Shown piece by piece: positions 1 through 8,344 of a stretch of DNA of 64,000 nucleotides; the stretch's first letter is position 1, and the number at the start of each line of letters is the position of its first letter. A program made the position numbers and the translations under genes. Source of the DNA: Dyadobacter sp. CY343 (lineage in GTDB: Bacteria > Bacteroidota > Bacteroidia > Cytophagales > Spirosomataceae); NCBI RefSeq assembly GCF_021390335.1, contig NZ_JAJUXK010000001.1, positions 1,364,001 to 1,428,000 on the forward strand, in the 5' to 3' direction. The notes under the pieces were generated by a model. That model was not told the origin of the DNA. It saw only the letters and a list, made by a program, of their open reading frames with translations, and searched no databases.

Positions 1-675
1 GGTAAATGATAAATAAGCAAAATTAGCTGTACCCGATTCGCAGGGCTTCTGCTCATCGTCCCGAAACAGGTAGATCGGCGTGCCGGCTTTACCTACATAT
101 TTACCCTGCGAATCGTCGTAGGAGGTGAAGAGCGTATTATCCACATACACATCCATGATGCGGGTCTGTCCATTTCGGGTAAAAGTCAGCAGGTAATAGG
201 TGGATTTGTTGAAAAACGGACAAGTGCCGGTAATGCCGGAAGGGTAAAAATCGAGACAGCGATCGGTTGAGCCCGGCGTACTTTTAAAGTAAATCCCCTC
301 ATCCAGCGCACCATTGGAGAAGTCGATAATCCGCGCCCAGATGTTACCCCAGTCGGTAACCTTAATGTACATCTGGATAGAGTAAGTATCCGTGATCGCG
401 CCTTCCGAATTAGGGTACATCAGTCCCCAGTTCATATTATTCTGATACACTTTTCGCTGCACACCGCACGGAAGCCGGTCGTCTACATAAGTCCCTCCCT
501 GCGGATTGGTCTGGCACGAACCCAGAGCTTTCCAAGGTTCTAAGCCTGGTCCGCATTCCGGTTTTGCAACTGCAAGATCTTCGTAAAAACGGTAAGTGTG
601 ACGCACGGATTGGCCGACTGCTGCCTGAGCCAGGCAAAATATCAAAAGTAACGCAGAGTAAATGCTGAACTTCAT
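1..675 (-). CDS. Secreted LamG/concanavalin-like protein, C-terminus cut by window edge
   Basis: An open frame runs from an ATG at 675 to the window edge without a stop; 225 residues are visible. Residues 1-23 form a typical Sec signal peptide (MKFSIYSALLLILFCLAQA, then AVGQ). The rest has alternating polar and aromatic beta-strand patterns, phrases such as YSIQMYIKV, WARIIDFSNG and YYLLTFTRNGQTRIMDVYVDN, and several cysteines. This is the pattern of a LamG/concanavalin A-like jelly-roll found in extracellular Bacteroidota proteins. Such domains bind glycans or act as structural modules; no catalytic residues can be assigned. The missing C-terminus might carry more domains or a T9SS sorting signal. 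The frame and signal peptide are well supported, the fold moderately. Confidence 0.75.
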   Translation of the reverse strand, partial: MKFSIYSALLLIFCLAQAAVGQSVRHTYRFYEDLAVAKPECGPGLEPWKALGSCQTNPQGGTYVDDRLPCGVQRKVYQNNMNWGLMYPNSEGAITDTYSIQMYIKVTDWGNIWARIIDFSNGALDEGIYFKSTPGSTDRCLDFYPSGITGTCPFFNKSTYYLLTFTRNGQTRIMDVYVDNTLFTSYDDSQGKYVGKAGTPIYLFRDDEQKPCESGTANFAYLSFT

Positions 676-782
676 ATCACAGCCACAGCCGGTAGGAGAA
701 ATCGTGAGTAGAAAGGAGCATAAAAGTACTTGAAACGCATTGAAAATGCCTATTGCCCTTTAATTTTTTGTTTTGATTAAAT

Positions 783-811
783 AAAAAAAGAGGCCGTTGA
801 AGACCTCTTTT
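783..811 (-). terminator. Rho-independent terminator of the S41 peptidase gene
   Basis: On the minus strand an 8-bp stem AAAAGAGG/CCTCTTTT with a 10-base loop runs into a T-run, 22 bases beyond the peptidase stop codon. Confidence 0.8.
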
Positions 812-832
812 CACTCGTATCGCCAGCTGGAA

Positions 833-2287
833 TTATGGCGTGACAGGTGTCAGCTTGCCCGTTCTGATCATCAGGTTTCGCGGCCCCTGCAAGTTATCCC
901 TTAATGTTTTTCTAAATGCATTCACTGTCTTGACAGCCCCGGTTCGCAGGTTTCCACTTGCAGGTACACCCATTACATCGAGCGCTTTTCGCATTAAAGT
1001 TTCATTTTCGTCTCCAAAAGGCAGGTAAGGAACTTTGGAATCCTCTACAAAATAATCGGGCGTCATACCATTCGCAGTGCCGTAATCCGACTGTCCGTTT
1101 GCATTCACAGTCCGGCCGAGCATCACGTATGCACCCCAGTTCCAGCGTTCCTGATCGTCATTGATCAGCGAGCCGAACAAATTTTTTCCGGCAGTATTCT
1201 CACCAATCGTAATTACCTCCATGTAAGGTTCCAAACCATTGATAACCAACTCGCTGGCGGAAGCAGTACCATTTGAAGTAAGCACAAATACCCGGTTCAG
1301 GTTCGCGCCAATATTGTTCGTTTCACCACTGAATTTATAGTTGAGCGCCTCGGCTCCCTTGGTGCGCTGCCAGTAAGCGTTGTACTTATCGTTCCATTCT
1401 TCTTTATAAAATACTTTTGAAGTTGAAATATTCTTCCCGATCAACGAAGCCAGCGTTTTAGCAGAACTGATATAACCTCCGCCATTAAGCCGGAAGTCGA
1501 GTACCAGCTCATTCACACCTTTACTTTTGAAATCCGCAAAAATCTGACGCAGTTCGTTGTCATATTTCTCCTCATCGGCCGCGGTTCCGGGAACAAACTG
1601 GGTATAAACAATGTACCCGATCGTTTTTCCGAAAGTCGGCCGGGAAATAATACTTGAAAACGCGACAGGATCTTCTGTCACTTCCGCTTTGGTGATCGAC
1701 ACAGTCTTATTAGTTGGGATAATCGAAGTGCCTTCGACAGTACCGAGCGTAAATGAGACGGTTTCGGCATTGGAGAGAAGGTTTACATAATTCGCTTCCG
1801 TGAGTTGCGTTCCATTCACTTTCAATAGGATATCGCCCCTTTTAAGTCCTGCCGCATCTGCCGGGCTGCCTTTGACAACGTGGTTCAAAAAAGCGCCGAT
1901 ATTCGATTTACTGTTGTCAATATAAGAAAGCGCATAGCTGAGACCGAAAACTTTACTGATTCCGTTGAATTCATTCTGAAGTGCATCGAAATCATTGGTC
2001 ACACCAGAAAACCGGTCGACGGTCGCTCGCTGATAGACCAGTTTTTCGAAATATTCATTTGGATTCACATTTGCATTCAGGCTCGCTTCGGCCGGCATTT
2101 CCTTGTACCAGAAATACGCGTCGTTCATGATCTCGTACAACCAGCTATTAATCGCCGGATAATCGGAAACGGCCGTAGAATCGACTGTTGTACTCACTTC
2201 TGGCGCCACTTCCTTATCCTTGCAAGCCCCCAGCAACAGTCCCACTGCCAGGATATATAAAAAACTCAACTTATTAAAACGAAGCAT
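833..2287 (-). CDS. S41 family peptidase lipoprotein (C-terminal processing peptidase type) with PDZ domain
   Basis: The 484-residue protein begins with a lipoprotein signal, lipobox LLGAC with Cys22, so it should be anchored to a membrane outside the cytoplasm. A helical N-terminal segment (about 44-90) is followed by a PDZ-like domain (about 105-190; GSPADAAGLKRGDILLKVNG). The S41 catalytic domain contains LDFRLNGGG, and NGTASASE places the nucleophile at Ser343 with general base Lys368 in TAGKNLFG. The 25-residue Ser-Lys spacing equals that of D1 processing proteases, so the enzyme should be active. Family members cut C-termini of secreted proteins or degrade misfolded ones; the substrate is unknown. 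The gene is single, with its own terminator downstream. Confidence 0.9.
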   Translation of the reverse strand: MLRFNKLSFLYILAVGLLLGACKDKEVAPEVSTTVDSTAVSDYPAINSWLYEIMNDAYFWYKEMPAEASLNANVNPNEYFEKLVYQRATVDRFSGVTNDFDALQNEFNGISKVFGLSYALSYIDNSKSNIGAFLNHVVKGSPADAAGLKRGDILLKVNGTQLTEANYVNLLSNAETVSFTLGTVEGTSIIPTNKTVSITKAEVTEDPVAFSSIISRPTFGKTIGYIVYTQFVPGTAADEEKYDNELRQIFADFKSKGVNELVLDFRLNGGGYISSAKTLASLIGKNISTSKVFYKEEWNDKYNAYWQRTKGAEALNYKFSGETNNIGANLNRVFVLTSNGTASASELVINGLEPYMEVITIGENTAGKNLFGSLINDDQERWNWGAYVMLGRTVNANGQSDYGTANGMTPDYFVEDSKVPYLPFGDENETLMRKALDVMGVPASGNLRTGAVKTVNAFRKTLRDNLQGPRNLMIRTGKLTPVTP

Positions 2288-2433
2288 ATTAGTAGGTTAA
2301 AATGAAGTATAACTGCTATATCATAAGCAGGTTTGGCATTTGAAGTACATTAACGAATCTGAAATGTAATACGTATGCGCGGGAGGGAATGTGGCGGAAG
2401 AAGATCATTTTCCGATAAAGTTTGAAAACAAAA

Positions 2434-2451
2434 AGAGCCCCGAAGGGCTCT
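2434..2451 (-). terminator. Rho-independent terminator of the iol operon
   Basis: On the minus strand, AGAGCCC-TTCG-GGGCTCT is a perfect 7-bp stem with a stable TTCG tetraloop followed by TTTTTG, 21 bases after the iolE stop. It marks the 3' end of the inositol operon. Confidence 0.9.
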
Positions 2452-2472
2452 GAGAAAATCCAATGAGACTAG

Positions 2473-3375
2473 TTAAATCCCAGTCAGTCCCCTGAAAAAA
2501 TTCCGGGCGATGATTGCGTATTCCAGCGGGTTTGCCTTTGCGGGGTCTTGTTCGGCTTCGAGGACGATCCAGCCGTGATAATCGCTTTCCTTGATGATCG
2601 CAAAAAGGGAAGGAAAATCAATGCAGCCTTCTGTGTCGCCCGGAACAGTAAATACGCCGTTTTTTACAGCTGTCAAAAAGCTAAGCCGCTCGTCGTGAAC
2701 GCGCTGTAAAATATTCGGGCGAACATCTTTCAGGTGAATATGCGCTGTCCGGCCAATGTATTTTTGTAAAGCAACAACAGGATCTTCGCCCGCAAAATGG
2801 AAATGCCCGCAATCGTAGTTTAAAAATACGTTTTCAGGATCAGTTTCATTGAGTAACCTGTCGGTTTCCGCGATGGTCTGAATGCAGGTTCCCATATGGT
2901 GGTGGAACGCGAGTTTCATCCCGCGGTCGCGCGCAATTTTACCCAGCTCATTCAGCCCGAATGTAAAGCTGTCCCATTCGTCATTTGAATTCAGCATTCC
3001 TTTTCCTTCAAACACCGGAATGTCCATGCTCCCCTGACAGCTATTCCCCGTTTCGCCGCCACCGATCACTTTCGCTCCCATTACTTCCAGGAAATCAAGC
3101 AGTTCGGTGAAATTCTTCCGATTTTCGGCAAAGCTCTTGGTAGTCAGTTCGTAGCTGTTCCATTGGTTGCAGATCTGCAACCCTCTCAATTCTAATGCTT
3201 TTTTCAGCACATTGATCTCGCGAGGAAACTTGTTGCCGACTTCACAACCAGTAAATCCGGCCAGCGCCATTTCGCTCACGCACTGTTCAAAAGTATTCTC
3301 GCCGCCCAGTTCAGGCATATCATCGTTGGTCCAGTTAATAGGAGCAACGCCCAGTTTAATGTTTTCGAAGTTCAT
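2473..3375 (-). CDS. iolE: Inosose dehydratase (scyllo-inosose to diketo-inositol)
   Basis: This 300-residue protein is a xylose-isomerase-like TIM barrel. IolE removes water from 2-keto-myo-inositol to give 3D-(3,5/4)-trihydroxycyclohexane-1,2-dione. The opening residues (KLGVAPINWTNDDMPELGG) are nearly diagnostic for IolE. Metal-site segments GGGETGNS, FHHHMGT, DCGHFHFAGEDP and HIHLKDVR follow in family order, with a late Glu in VLEAEQD. I chose the ATG at 3375 because MNFENIKLG matches the usual N-terminus; an upstream in-frame ATG at 3420 would add 15 residues from low-complexity DNA. It is the last gene of the iol operon, ahead of a strong terminator. Confidence 0.92.
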   Translation of the reverse strand: MNFENIKLGVAPINWTNDDMPELGGENTFEQCVSEMALAGFTGCEVGNKFPREINVLKKALELRGLQICNQWNSYELTTKSFAENRKNFTELLDFLEVMGAKVIGGGETGNSCQGSMDIPVFEGKGMLNSNDEWDSFTFGLNELGKIARDRGMKLAFHHHMGTCIQTIAETDRLLNETDPENVFLNYDCGHFHFAGEDPVVALQKYIGRTAHIHLKDVRPNILQRVHDERLSFLTAVKNGVFTVPGDTEGCIDFPSLFAIIKESDYHGWIVLEAEQDPAKANPLEYAIIARNFFRGLTGI

Positions 3376-3381
3376 GATTTT

Positions 3382-3548
3382 GGAGGATGGAGGAAAGGAG
3401 GAAGTATTACATCCGCCCAATCTTCAACCTTATCCTTTAAGTTAAATTCAACAATAAATTCCCTTACTATACGCCCCTCTTAATTTCTCACCCCTTCCTC
3501 CTTCCTCCCTTTCCTCCCTCCTCCTTTTCCTCCCTTCCCTCCCTTCAC
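3382..3548. repeat. Purine/pyrimidine inverted array between iolD and iolE
   Basis: The iolD-iolE gap holds a pyrimidine-only tract of CCTTCCTCC-like words (about 3490-3548). About 85 bases away lies a short purine arm (3382-3404, GGAGGATGGAGGAAAGGAGG) that is its complement. In the minus-strand mRNA, a long purine tract follows the iolD stop and a CCTCC-rich arm lies directly before the iolE ATG, so the two can fold together over the start region. Tetra- and pentanucleotide repetition makes the length prone to slippage. No gene is encoded. Confidence 0.7.
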
Positions 3549-5410
3549 AAAAACACCCTCTGCGTTTTCTTATTCTCGCGATAAGTTTCAAACGCCTTTT
3601 GCACGCTTTCCGATTCTGAGACTTCGGCTACGGGCACTTCCCACCAGGCGTGGTAGCCTTTGACGGTGCGGTACAGGCTGGTTTCGATGTAGATAACGGT
3701 AAGGCGGTCGGCAGTTTTGGAGGCGGCTAAGGCTGATTCCAGTGAAGTTTTATCAATTGCCCGGACCACATTTGCACCCAGACTTTCTGCATTTTTCGCC
3801 AGGTCGACGGGTAAGAAACCACCGGATAATTGTCCCGAACTTTCTTCGCGATATTGGTACATCGTGCCGAAACGCTCGCTGCCAATACTTTCCGACAATC
3901 CCCCGATACTGGCAAAACCGTTGTTATTTAAAAGCAAAATCGTGAACCGCACACCCTCCTGAATCGCAGTTACTATCTCGCTATTGTTCATCAAATAGCC
4001 CCCGTCGCCACAAATCACATATATTTCCCGGCTCGGGTCAGCCATTTTCGCTCCTAAACCTGCTGCGATTTCGTAACCCATGCAGGAGAAACCGTATTCC
4101 AAATGGAAATTCTTAGGGTCAGTCGCGCGCCATAACTTGTGTAAATCGCCCGGAGCACTACCGGAAGCATTGATCATCACGTCACGGTCGTCCATGAAAC
4201 TATTTAGTGTTCCGATCACAACCGCCTGATCAATAGGAGGGGCGGTACTGTTACCGTCCAGATAGATTTGCGTTACTTCATCGTCCCACGCCTTGTTCAT
4301 ATCCGCAACGCGCTGGCGGTAATCTGAATCGACCTGATAATCAACCAGTAAACCGGAAAGTTCTTCCACTATTACCTTTGCGTCACCGACCACCGGCAAA
4401 GCTGCATGCTTAAAAGCATCAAATTCGCTGATGTTAATATTAATAAATCTGACGTCCGGATTTTTGAAAATGGACTTGGAAGCAGTTGTAAAATCGCTGT
4501 ATCGCGTGCCGATCCCGATTACCAGATCAGCTTCATTGGCAATTTCAATCGCATATTTGGTACCCGTCGCACCCAATCCGCCGACGCAATAGGGAGCATC
4601 ATAACGAACTGACCCTTTTCCCGCGAAAGTCTCGCCAACCGGAATGCCCGTTTTGGTTGCAAACTGATGTAGCGTTTCACTTGCACCGCTATAAATAGCG
4701 CCTCCGCCAGAAACGATCACCGGATTTTTGCTCGTTTTGATCCATTCCGCAGCTTTTTGAATCGTAGCCACATCAGGGCGCGGGCGACCTACGTGCCACA
4801 CTCTTTTTTGAAAAAGTGTTTCCGGAAAATCGTAAGCGTGCGTTTGCACATCCTGCGGCATTGATAGGGTAACCGCACCCATTTCGGACTGTGAAGTCAA
4901 AACGCGCATTACCTCCGGTAGCGAGTAAATAAGCTGTTCCGGTCTGTTAATGCGGTCCCAGTATTTCGAAACGGGTTTGAAGCAATCGTTGACAGAAATA
5001 TCCTGTGTCACTGCACTTTCAAGCTGCTGCAAAACCGGATTCGGCTCGCGGGTAGCGAAAATGTCACCGGGCAAAAGTAAAACCGGCAGTCTGTTAATAG
5101 TGGCCAGCGCAGCGCCAGTGATCATATTTGTAGCGCCGGGGCCGATAGAAGTAGTGCAAACAAACGCGCCCAGCCTGTTTTTTACTTTGGCATAAGCAAC
5201 CGCAGTATGTACCATCGATTGTTCATTCCGGCATTGATAATAACGGAAATCCGGATTCTGCTGCAAAGCCTGTCCCAGTCCGGCCACGTTACCATGACCA
5301 AAAATCCCGAAACAGCCGCCAAAATACGGTTCCTCTATGCCGTCCCGCTCAATATATTGATTCTTTAAAAACGCGATTGTAGCCTGCGCTACGGTAAGTC
5401 TTCTGGTCAT
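3545..5410 (-). CDS. iolD: 3D-(3,5/4)-trihydroxycyclohexane-1,2-dione acylhydrolase (ring-opening)
   Basis: The 621-residue protein is a thiamine-diphosphate enzyme of the acetolactate-synthase fold. IolD hydrolyses the cyclic dione from IolE to 5-deoxy-D-glucuronate. The N-terminal PYR domain contains FGGCFGIFGHGNVAGLGQAL and the conserved Glu region (QCRNEQSMVHTA). The C-terminal PP domain carries the ThDP/Mg motif GDGGYLMNNSEIVTAIQEG. Length and segments match IolD rather than acetolactate synthase. The stop lies inside the pyrimidine tract that starts the iolE leader. It is separated from iolJ by only 29 bases, the tightest junction in the operon, so the two are probably co-translated. 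Confidence 0.94.
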   Translation of the reverse strand: MTRRLTVAQATIAFLKNQYIERDGIEEPYFGGCFGIFGHGNVAGLGQALQQNPDFRYYQCRNEQSMVHTAVAYAKVKNRLGAFVCTTSIGPGATNMITGAALATINRLPVLLLPGDIFATREPNPVLQQLESAVTQDISVNDCFKPVSKYWDRINRPEQLIYSLPEVMRVLTSQSEMGAVTLSMPQDVQTHAYDFPETLFQKRVWHVGRPRPDVATIQKAAEWIKTSKNPVIVSGGGAIYSGASETLHQFATKTGIPVGETFAGKGSVRYDAPYCVGGLGATGTKYAIEIANEADLVIGIGTRYSDFTTASKSIFKNPDVRFININISEFDAFKHAALPVVGDAKVIVEELSGLLVDYQVDSDYRQRVADMNKAWDDEVTQIYLDGNSTAPPIDQAVVIGTLNSFMDDRDVMINASGSAPGDLHKLWRATDPKNFHLEYGFSCMGYEIAAGLGAKMADPSREIYVICGDGGYLMNNSEIVTAIQEGVRFTILLLNNNGFASIGGLSESIGSERFGTMYQYREESSGQLSGGFLPVDLAKNAESLGANVVRAIDKTSLESALAASKTADRLTVIYIETSLYRTVKGYHAWWEVPVAEVSESESVQKAFETYRENKKTQRVFL

Positions 5411-5439
5411 AATCTTGAAATTTATTCTCCCACTCAGGT

Positions 5440-6390
5440 TCAGGAAATGCTCGGTTTGAAGTCTCCGGCTCTGTTTGCACAGCCAAACAAATCGAATTTT
5501 TTCAGCATAAACTTTTTGTATTCTTCCATAAAAATTTTCCCTGGTGTAGTAGGCGCAAATTCTTCCGGGCGGTCCCTGAAAAACTCGCGATTTACCATTG
5601 TCCAGAGCAACCGTGTATCTGTCGCTATATTGATCTTGCAGATTCCCAGCGGAATAGCCTTTCTTATTTCATCTTCCTGAACTCCTTTTGCGTCCGTTTT
5701 CAGTTTTCCTCCGGCCGCATTAATACGTCCGATCACTTCGGGAATTACATTGGAGCCGCCGTGCAGTACGAGTGGAAAGCCAGGCAGTCTTTTCTGAATT
5801 TCTTCCAAAATCTGAAACTGTAAACCCTGTCCACCTGAAAATTTGTAAGCGCCGTGACTCGTACCCACCGCAATCGCCAGGCTATCGCAATCTGTTGCTT
5901 TTACAAAATCTTCCACCTGCTGCGGATTGGTGTAAAACGAATGCGCCGCGTCGACTGTCAGATCATCTTCAACTCCCGCCAAAACCCCCAATTCAGCTTC
6001 TACACTGATATTCTTCGCATGCGCCTTCGCCACAACCGCTTTGGTTCTTTCAACATTTACATTAAAATCATCATGCGACGCATCGATCATCACCGAAGTG
6101 TAGCCGCCTTTTTCAATTGCGTCAAAAATGTGTCCTTCATACCCATGATCCATGTGAATGGCGTAGGTTACATCGGGATAGATTCGTGCGGCGGCGCCGA
6201 TCATGGATAAGAGCATTTCGGGGTGCGCATAATCCCTTGCAAAAGGCGTAGTCTGAACAATAAACGGCGCCTGAGCCTCCTGCGCCGCCGCAAACAAACC
6301 ATGGATTTCCTCCATAAAAAACACATTCACCGCCGGAATTGCATAGCGGGAATAGCATTGGGTAAAAAGCTGTTTCGTGGTTAGGAGCAT
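5440..6390 (-). CDS. iolJ: Class II aldolase, probable 5-dehydro-2-deoxy-6-phosphogluconate aldolase
   Basis: This is a 316-residue zinc-dependent class II fructose-bisphosphate-type aldolase. His82 (IHMDHG), His177 (VGTSHGAYKF) and His208 (VLHGGSN) sit in the three zinc-ligand positions, and NIATDTR near the C-terminus binds phosphate. By sequence alone it could cleave fructose-1,6-bisphosphate or tagatose-bisphosphate. Its place between the inositol transporter and iolD argues that it splits the IolC product into dihydroxyacetone phosphate and malonate semialdehyde, the IolJ role. It starts just after a TTAGCTR hairpin element. Confidence 0.85.
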   Translation of the reverse strand: MLLTTKQLFTQCYSRYAIPAVNVFFMEEIHGLFAAAQEAQAPFIVQTTPFARDYAHPEMLLSMIGAAARIYPDVTYAIHMDHGYEGHIFDAIEKGGYTSVMIDASHDDFNVNVERTKAVVAKAHAKNISVEAELGVLAGVEDDLTVDAAHSFYTNPQQVEDFVKATDCDSLAIAVGTSHGAYKFSGGQGLQFQILEEIQKRLPGFPLVLHGGSNVIPEVIGRINAAGGKLKTDAKGVQEDEIRKAIPLGICKINIATDTRLLWTMVNREFFRDRPEEFAPTTPGKIFMEEYKKFMLKKFDLFGCANRAGDFKPSIS

Positions 6391-6396
6391 GTTTGG

Positions 6397-6510
6397 TTGT
6401 TGGCTTTTAGCTGTTAGCCTTTAGCTGTTGGCTATATTCTTCTGTTTTTAATGCGTATCAGTAATATTGGACTAAAAGCTAACAGCCCAAAGCTAACAGC
6501 TAGCGGCCAA
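6397..6510. repeat. Inverted array of TTAGCTG/A words (copy 1), symporter-iolJ gap
   Basis: The left arm (about 6397-6434) is a run of TTAGCTGTTAGCC-type words. The right arm (about 6473-6510) is their reverse complement (AAAAGCTAACAGCC, AAAGCTAACAGCTAGC). Some 38 bases of unrelated AT-rich sequence separate them. Either strand can form a long imperfect hairpin. It nearly fills the 123-base gap between the symporter stop and the iolJ start. Three more copies lie at 12194-12320, 30831-31007 and 55183-55298. Confidence 0.88.
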
Positions 6511-6513
6511 TCC

Positions 6514-8127
6514 CTACCAAAACACAGTATACAAAGCCGCGATCACGCCGCAAATGAGTACTGACCCGATTACGAAACTTTTGCCGGGCATAAACATGGA
6601 TTGGCTGATTTCCAGACTTTTTGGATTGTTTTTACTTTTCGGATCAGCCAGTGAAATCGCAACTATTATCACGCACAGTATTACGAAAATGTAACCCATA
6701 CGGTCAAGAAACGGTATTTCTGGTGCAAGAAACTTTCCCGCAGTCGACAGTGGTATAGTGAGTAACGCGGCTGTGAGCGCGGCGGCGGAAGTGGTTCTTT
6801 TCCAGAACATTCCGAGTATAAAAATCGCAAACACGCCCGGCGTAATGAAACTGCTGTATTCCTGAATAAACTGATAAGCCTGATCCAAAACCCGCAATTG
6901 TGGCGCAATCAATACCCCAATCGCCATGGCCACATATATCGTATAGCGACCGACTCTGACCAGCTGTTTCTCCGATGCATTCGGGGCAATGTATTGTTTG
7001 TAAATATCCAGTGTAAAAATCGTCGAAATACTGTTCGCTTTTCCGGCGAGGGAAGCGACGATTGCCGCCGTAAGTGCTGCAAAGGCCATTCCTTTCAAGC
7101 CCGCCGGGAGTAAGTTCAATAAGACCGGGTAAGCGTGATCAGGCTTTACAGCTCCGGTTCCGTCTAGCATTTCTTGCTGAAACATACCATTTTGATACAA
7201 AACAAAAGCAGCAATACCCGGGATCACGACGATGATCGGAATCAGTAATTTGAGTAAAGCAGCGAATAGAATCCCCTTGCGGGCAGTCTTCAAATCGGCC
7301 CCCAGGCTGCGCTGAATGATATATTGATTACAACCAAAATAGGCCAGGTTATTGATCCACATCGCGCCGATAATCACCGTTAAGCCTGGCAGGTCTTTAT
7401 AAAACGGACTTTCTTTGGGCAAAATCATGTGAAAATGCATATCCGCCTGCTCTCTCAGCAAGCCCAGCGCATTGAAAATACCCGGTTTATTAAAATGCGT
7501 TGAAACCAGATCCAGCGCGAGGTAAGTAGTAGCCAGTCCGCCCAAAATGAGCACGATCACCTGCACCACGTCGGTATAGCCGATCACCTTCATCCCGCCG
7601 ATCGTGATAACGACAGCGAAAACACCCAGACCGATAATCCCGTAATTAAAATTCAGGCCCGCGGTTACTTCCAGTGCCAGAGCGCCGAGATAGAGAATGG
7701 AAGTGAGGTTTACAAAAACATACAATAACAGCCAAAAAACGGCCATAATTGTCGCTACGGTAGGATTGTACCTTTCCCGCAGAAACTGGGGCATGGTATA
7801 AATCTTGTTTTTGAGATAAACCGGCAAAATGAAAACGGCCACCACGATCAGTGAAGCCGCGGCCATCCATTCATAAGAAGAAATCGCCAGCCCGATCGCA
7901 AAACCCGAGCCGGACATCCCTATAAAGTGCTCGGCGGAGATATTGGAAGCGATAATCGAAGCGCCTATTGCCCAGAATGTGAGGGAACCCTCGGCCAGAA
8001 AGTAGTCTGTCGAGCTTACTTCTTTCGCACTTTTTTTCTTGTAAATCCAGTAACCATAAGCAGAAACGCCTATCAGATAAATAAAGAATACAACATAATC
8101 CAGCGATTGCAAACCGGTTGTGGACAT
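6514..8127 (-). CDS. Sodium/solute symporter (SSS family), probable inositol transporter
   Basis: The 537-residue integral inner-membrane protein has about 14 hydrophobic segments. The N-terminus (LDYVVFFIYLIGVSAYGYWIYKK) and the segment SSTDYFLAEGSLTFWAIGASI are typical of SSS/SGLT-like proteins. ASIIASNISAEHFIGMSG corresponds to the TM1 unwound region near the substrate and sodium sites. Family members import sugars, inositol or sialic acid with sodium. Placement inside the inositol operon makes myo-inositol the likely substrate. It would complete the path from the SusC/SusD pair at the outer membrane to IolG in the cytoplasm. Repeat-containing gaps lie on both sides. Confidence 0.88.
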   Translation of the reverse strand: MSTTGLQSLDYVVFFIYLIGVSAYGYWIYKKKSAKEVSSTDYFLAEGSLTFWAIGASIIASNISAEHFIGMSGSGFAIGLAISSYEWMAAASLIVVAVFILPVYLKNKIYTMPQFLRERYNPTVATIMAVFWLLLYVFVNLTSILYLGALALEVTAGLNFNYGIIGLGVFAVVITIGGMKVIGYTDVVQVIVLILGGLATTYLALDLVSTHFNKPGIFNALGLLREQADMHFHMILPKESPFYKDLPGLTVIIGAMWINNLAYFGCNQYIIQRSLGADLKTARKGILFAALLKLLIPIIVVIPGIAAFVLYQNGMFQQEMLDGTGAVKPDHAYPVLLNLLPAGLKGMAFAALTAAIVASLAGKANSISTIFTLDIYKQYIAPNASEKQLVRVGRYTIYVAMAIGVLIAPQLRVLDQAYQFIQEYSSFITPGVFAIFILGMFWKRTTSAAALTAALLTIPLSTAGKFLAPEIPFLDRMGYIFVILCVIIVAISLADPKSKNNPKSLEISQSMFMPGKSFVIGSVLICGVIAALYTVFW

Positions 8128-8148
8128 TCGGGTTTAGGGGATTTGGGG

Positions 8149-8320
8149 TTTGTTCGAACTATTCGATTTATGGTCAGGTGTTTTTATTGCTGTTCTGGGT
8201 TGTTCGAAGTTGTTTTGAAGTTGTTTTGAATTGCCGTTTGACATCGTTTACTAAAACTTAATACTCAAATCCAACAATCCCGAACCATTTCGAACTATTT
8301 CCAACATTCAATAACAACGG
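8149..8320. repeat. Inverted array of GTTCGAA/GTTTTGAA words, iolG-symporter gap
   Basis: The left arm (about 8149-8236) contains GTTCGAACTATTCG and tandem TTCGAAGTTGTTTTGAAG words. The right arm (about 8270-8320) contains CCGAACC, TTCGAAC and CCAAC words that read as the approximate reverse complement. The structure parallels the TTAGCTR elements but uses a different word. A related copy lies at 56180-56271. No ORF is present in the 217-base gap. Confidence 0.65.
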
Positions 8321-8344
8321 CCGATCATACCTTACAAGCTTAGT

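Noticed and set aside
437-637. 66-codon minus-strand ORF
   Set aside because: It is out of frame with the secreted LamG-like gene that covers the same bases from 675 and continues past the window edge with a clear signal peptide.
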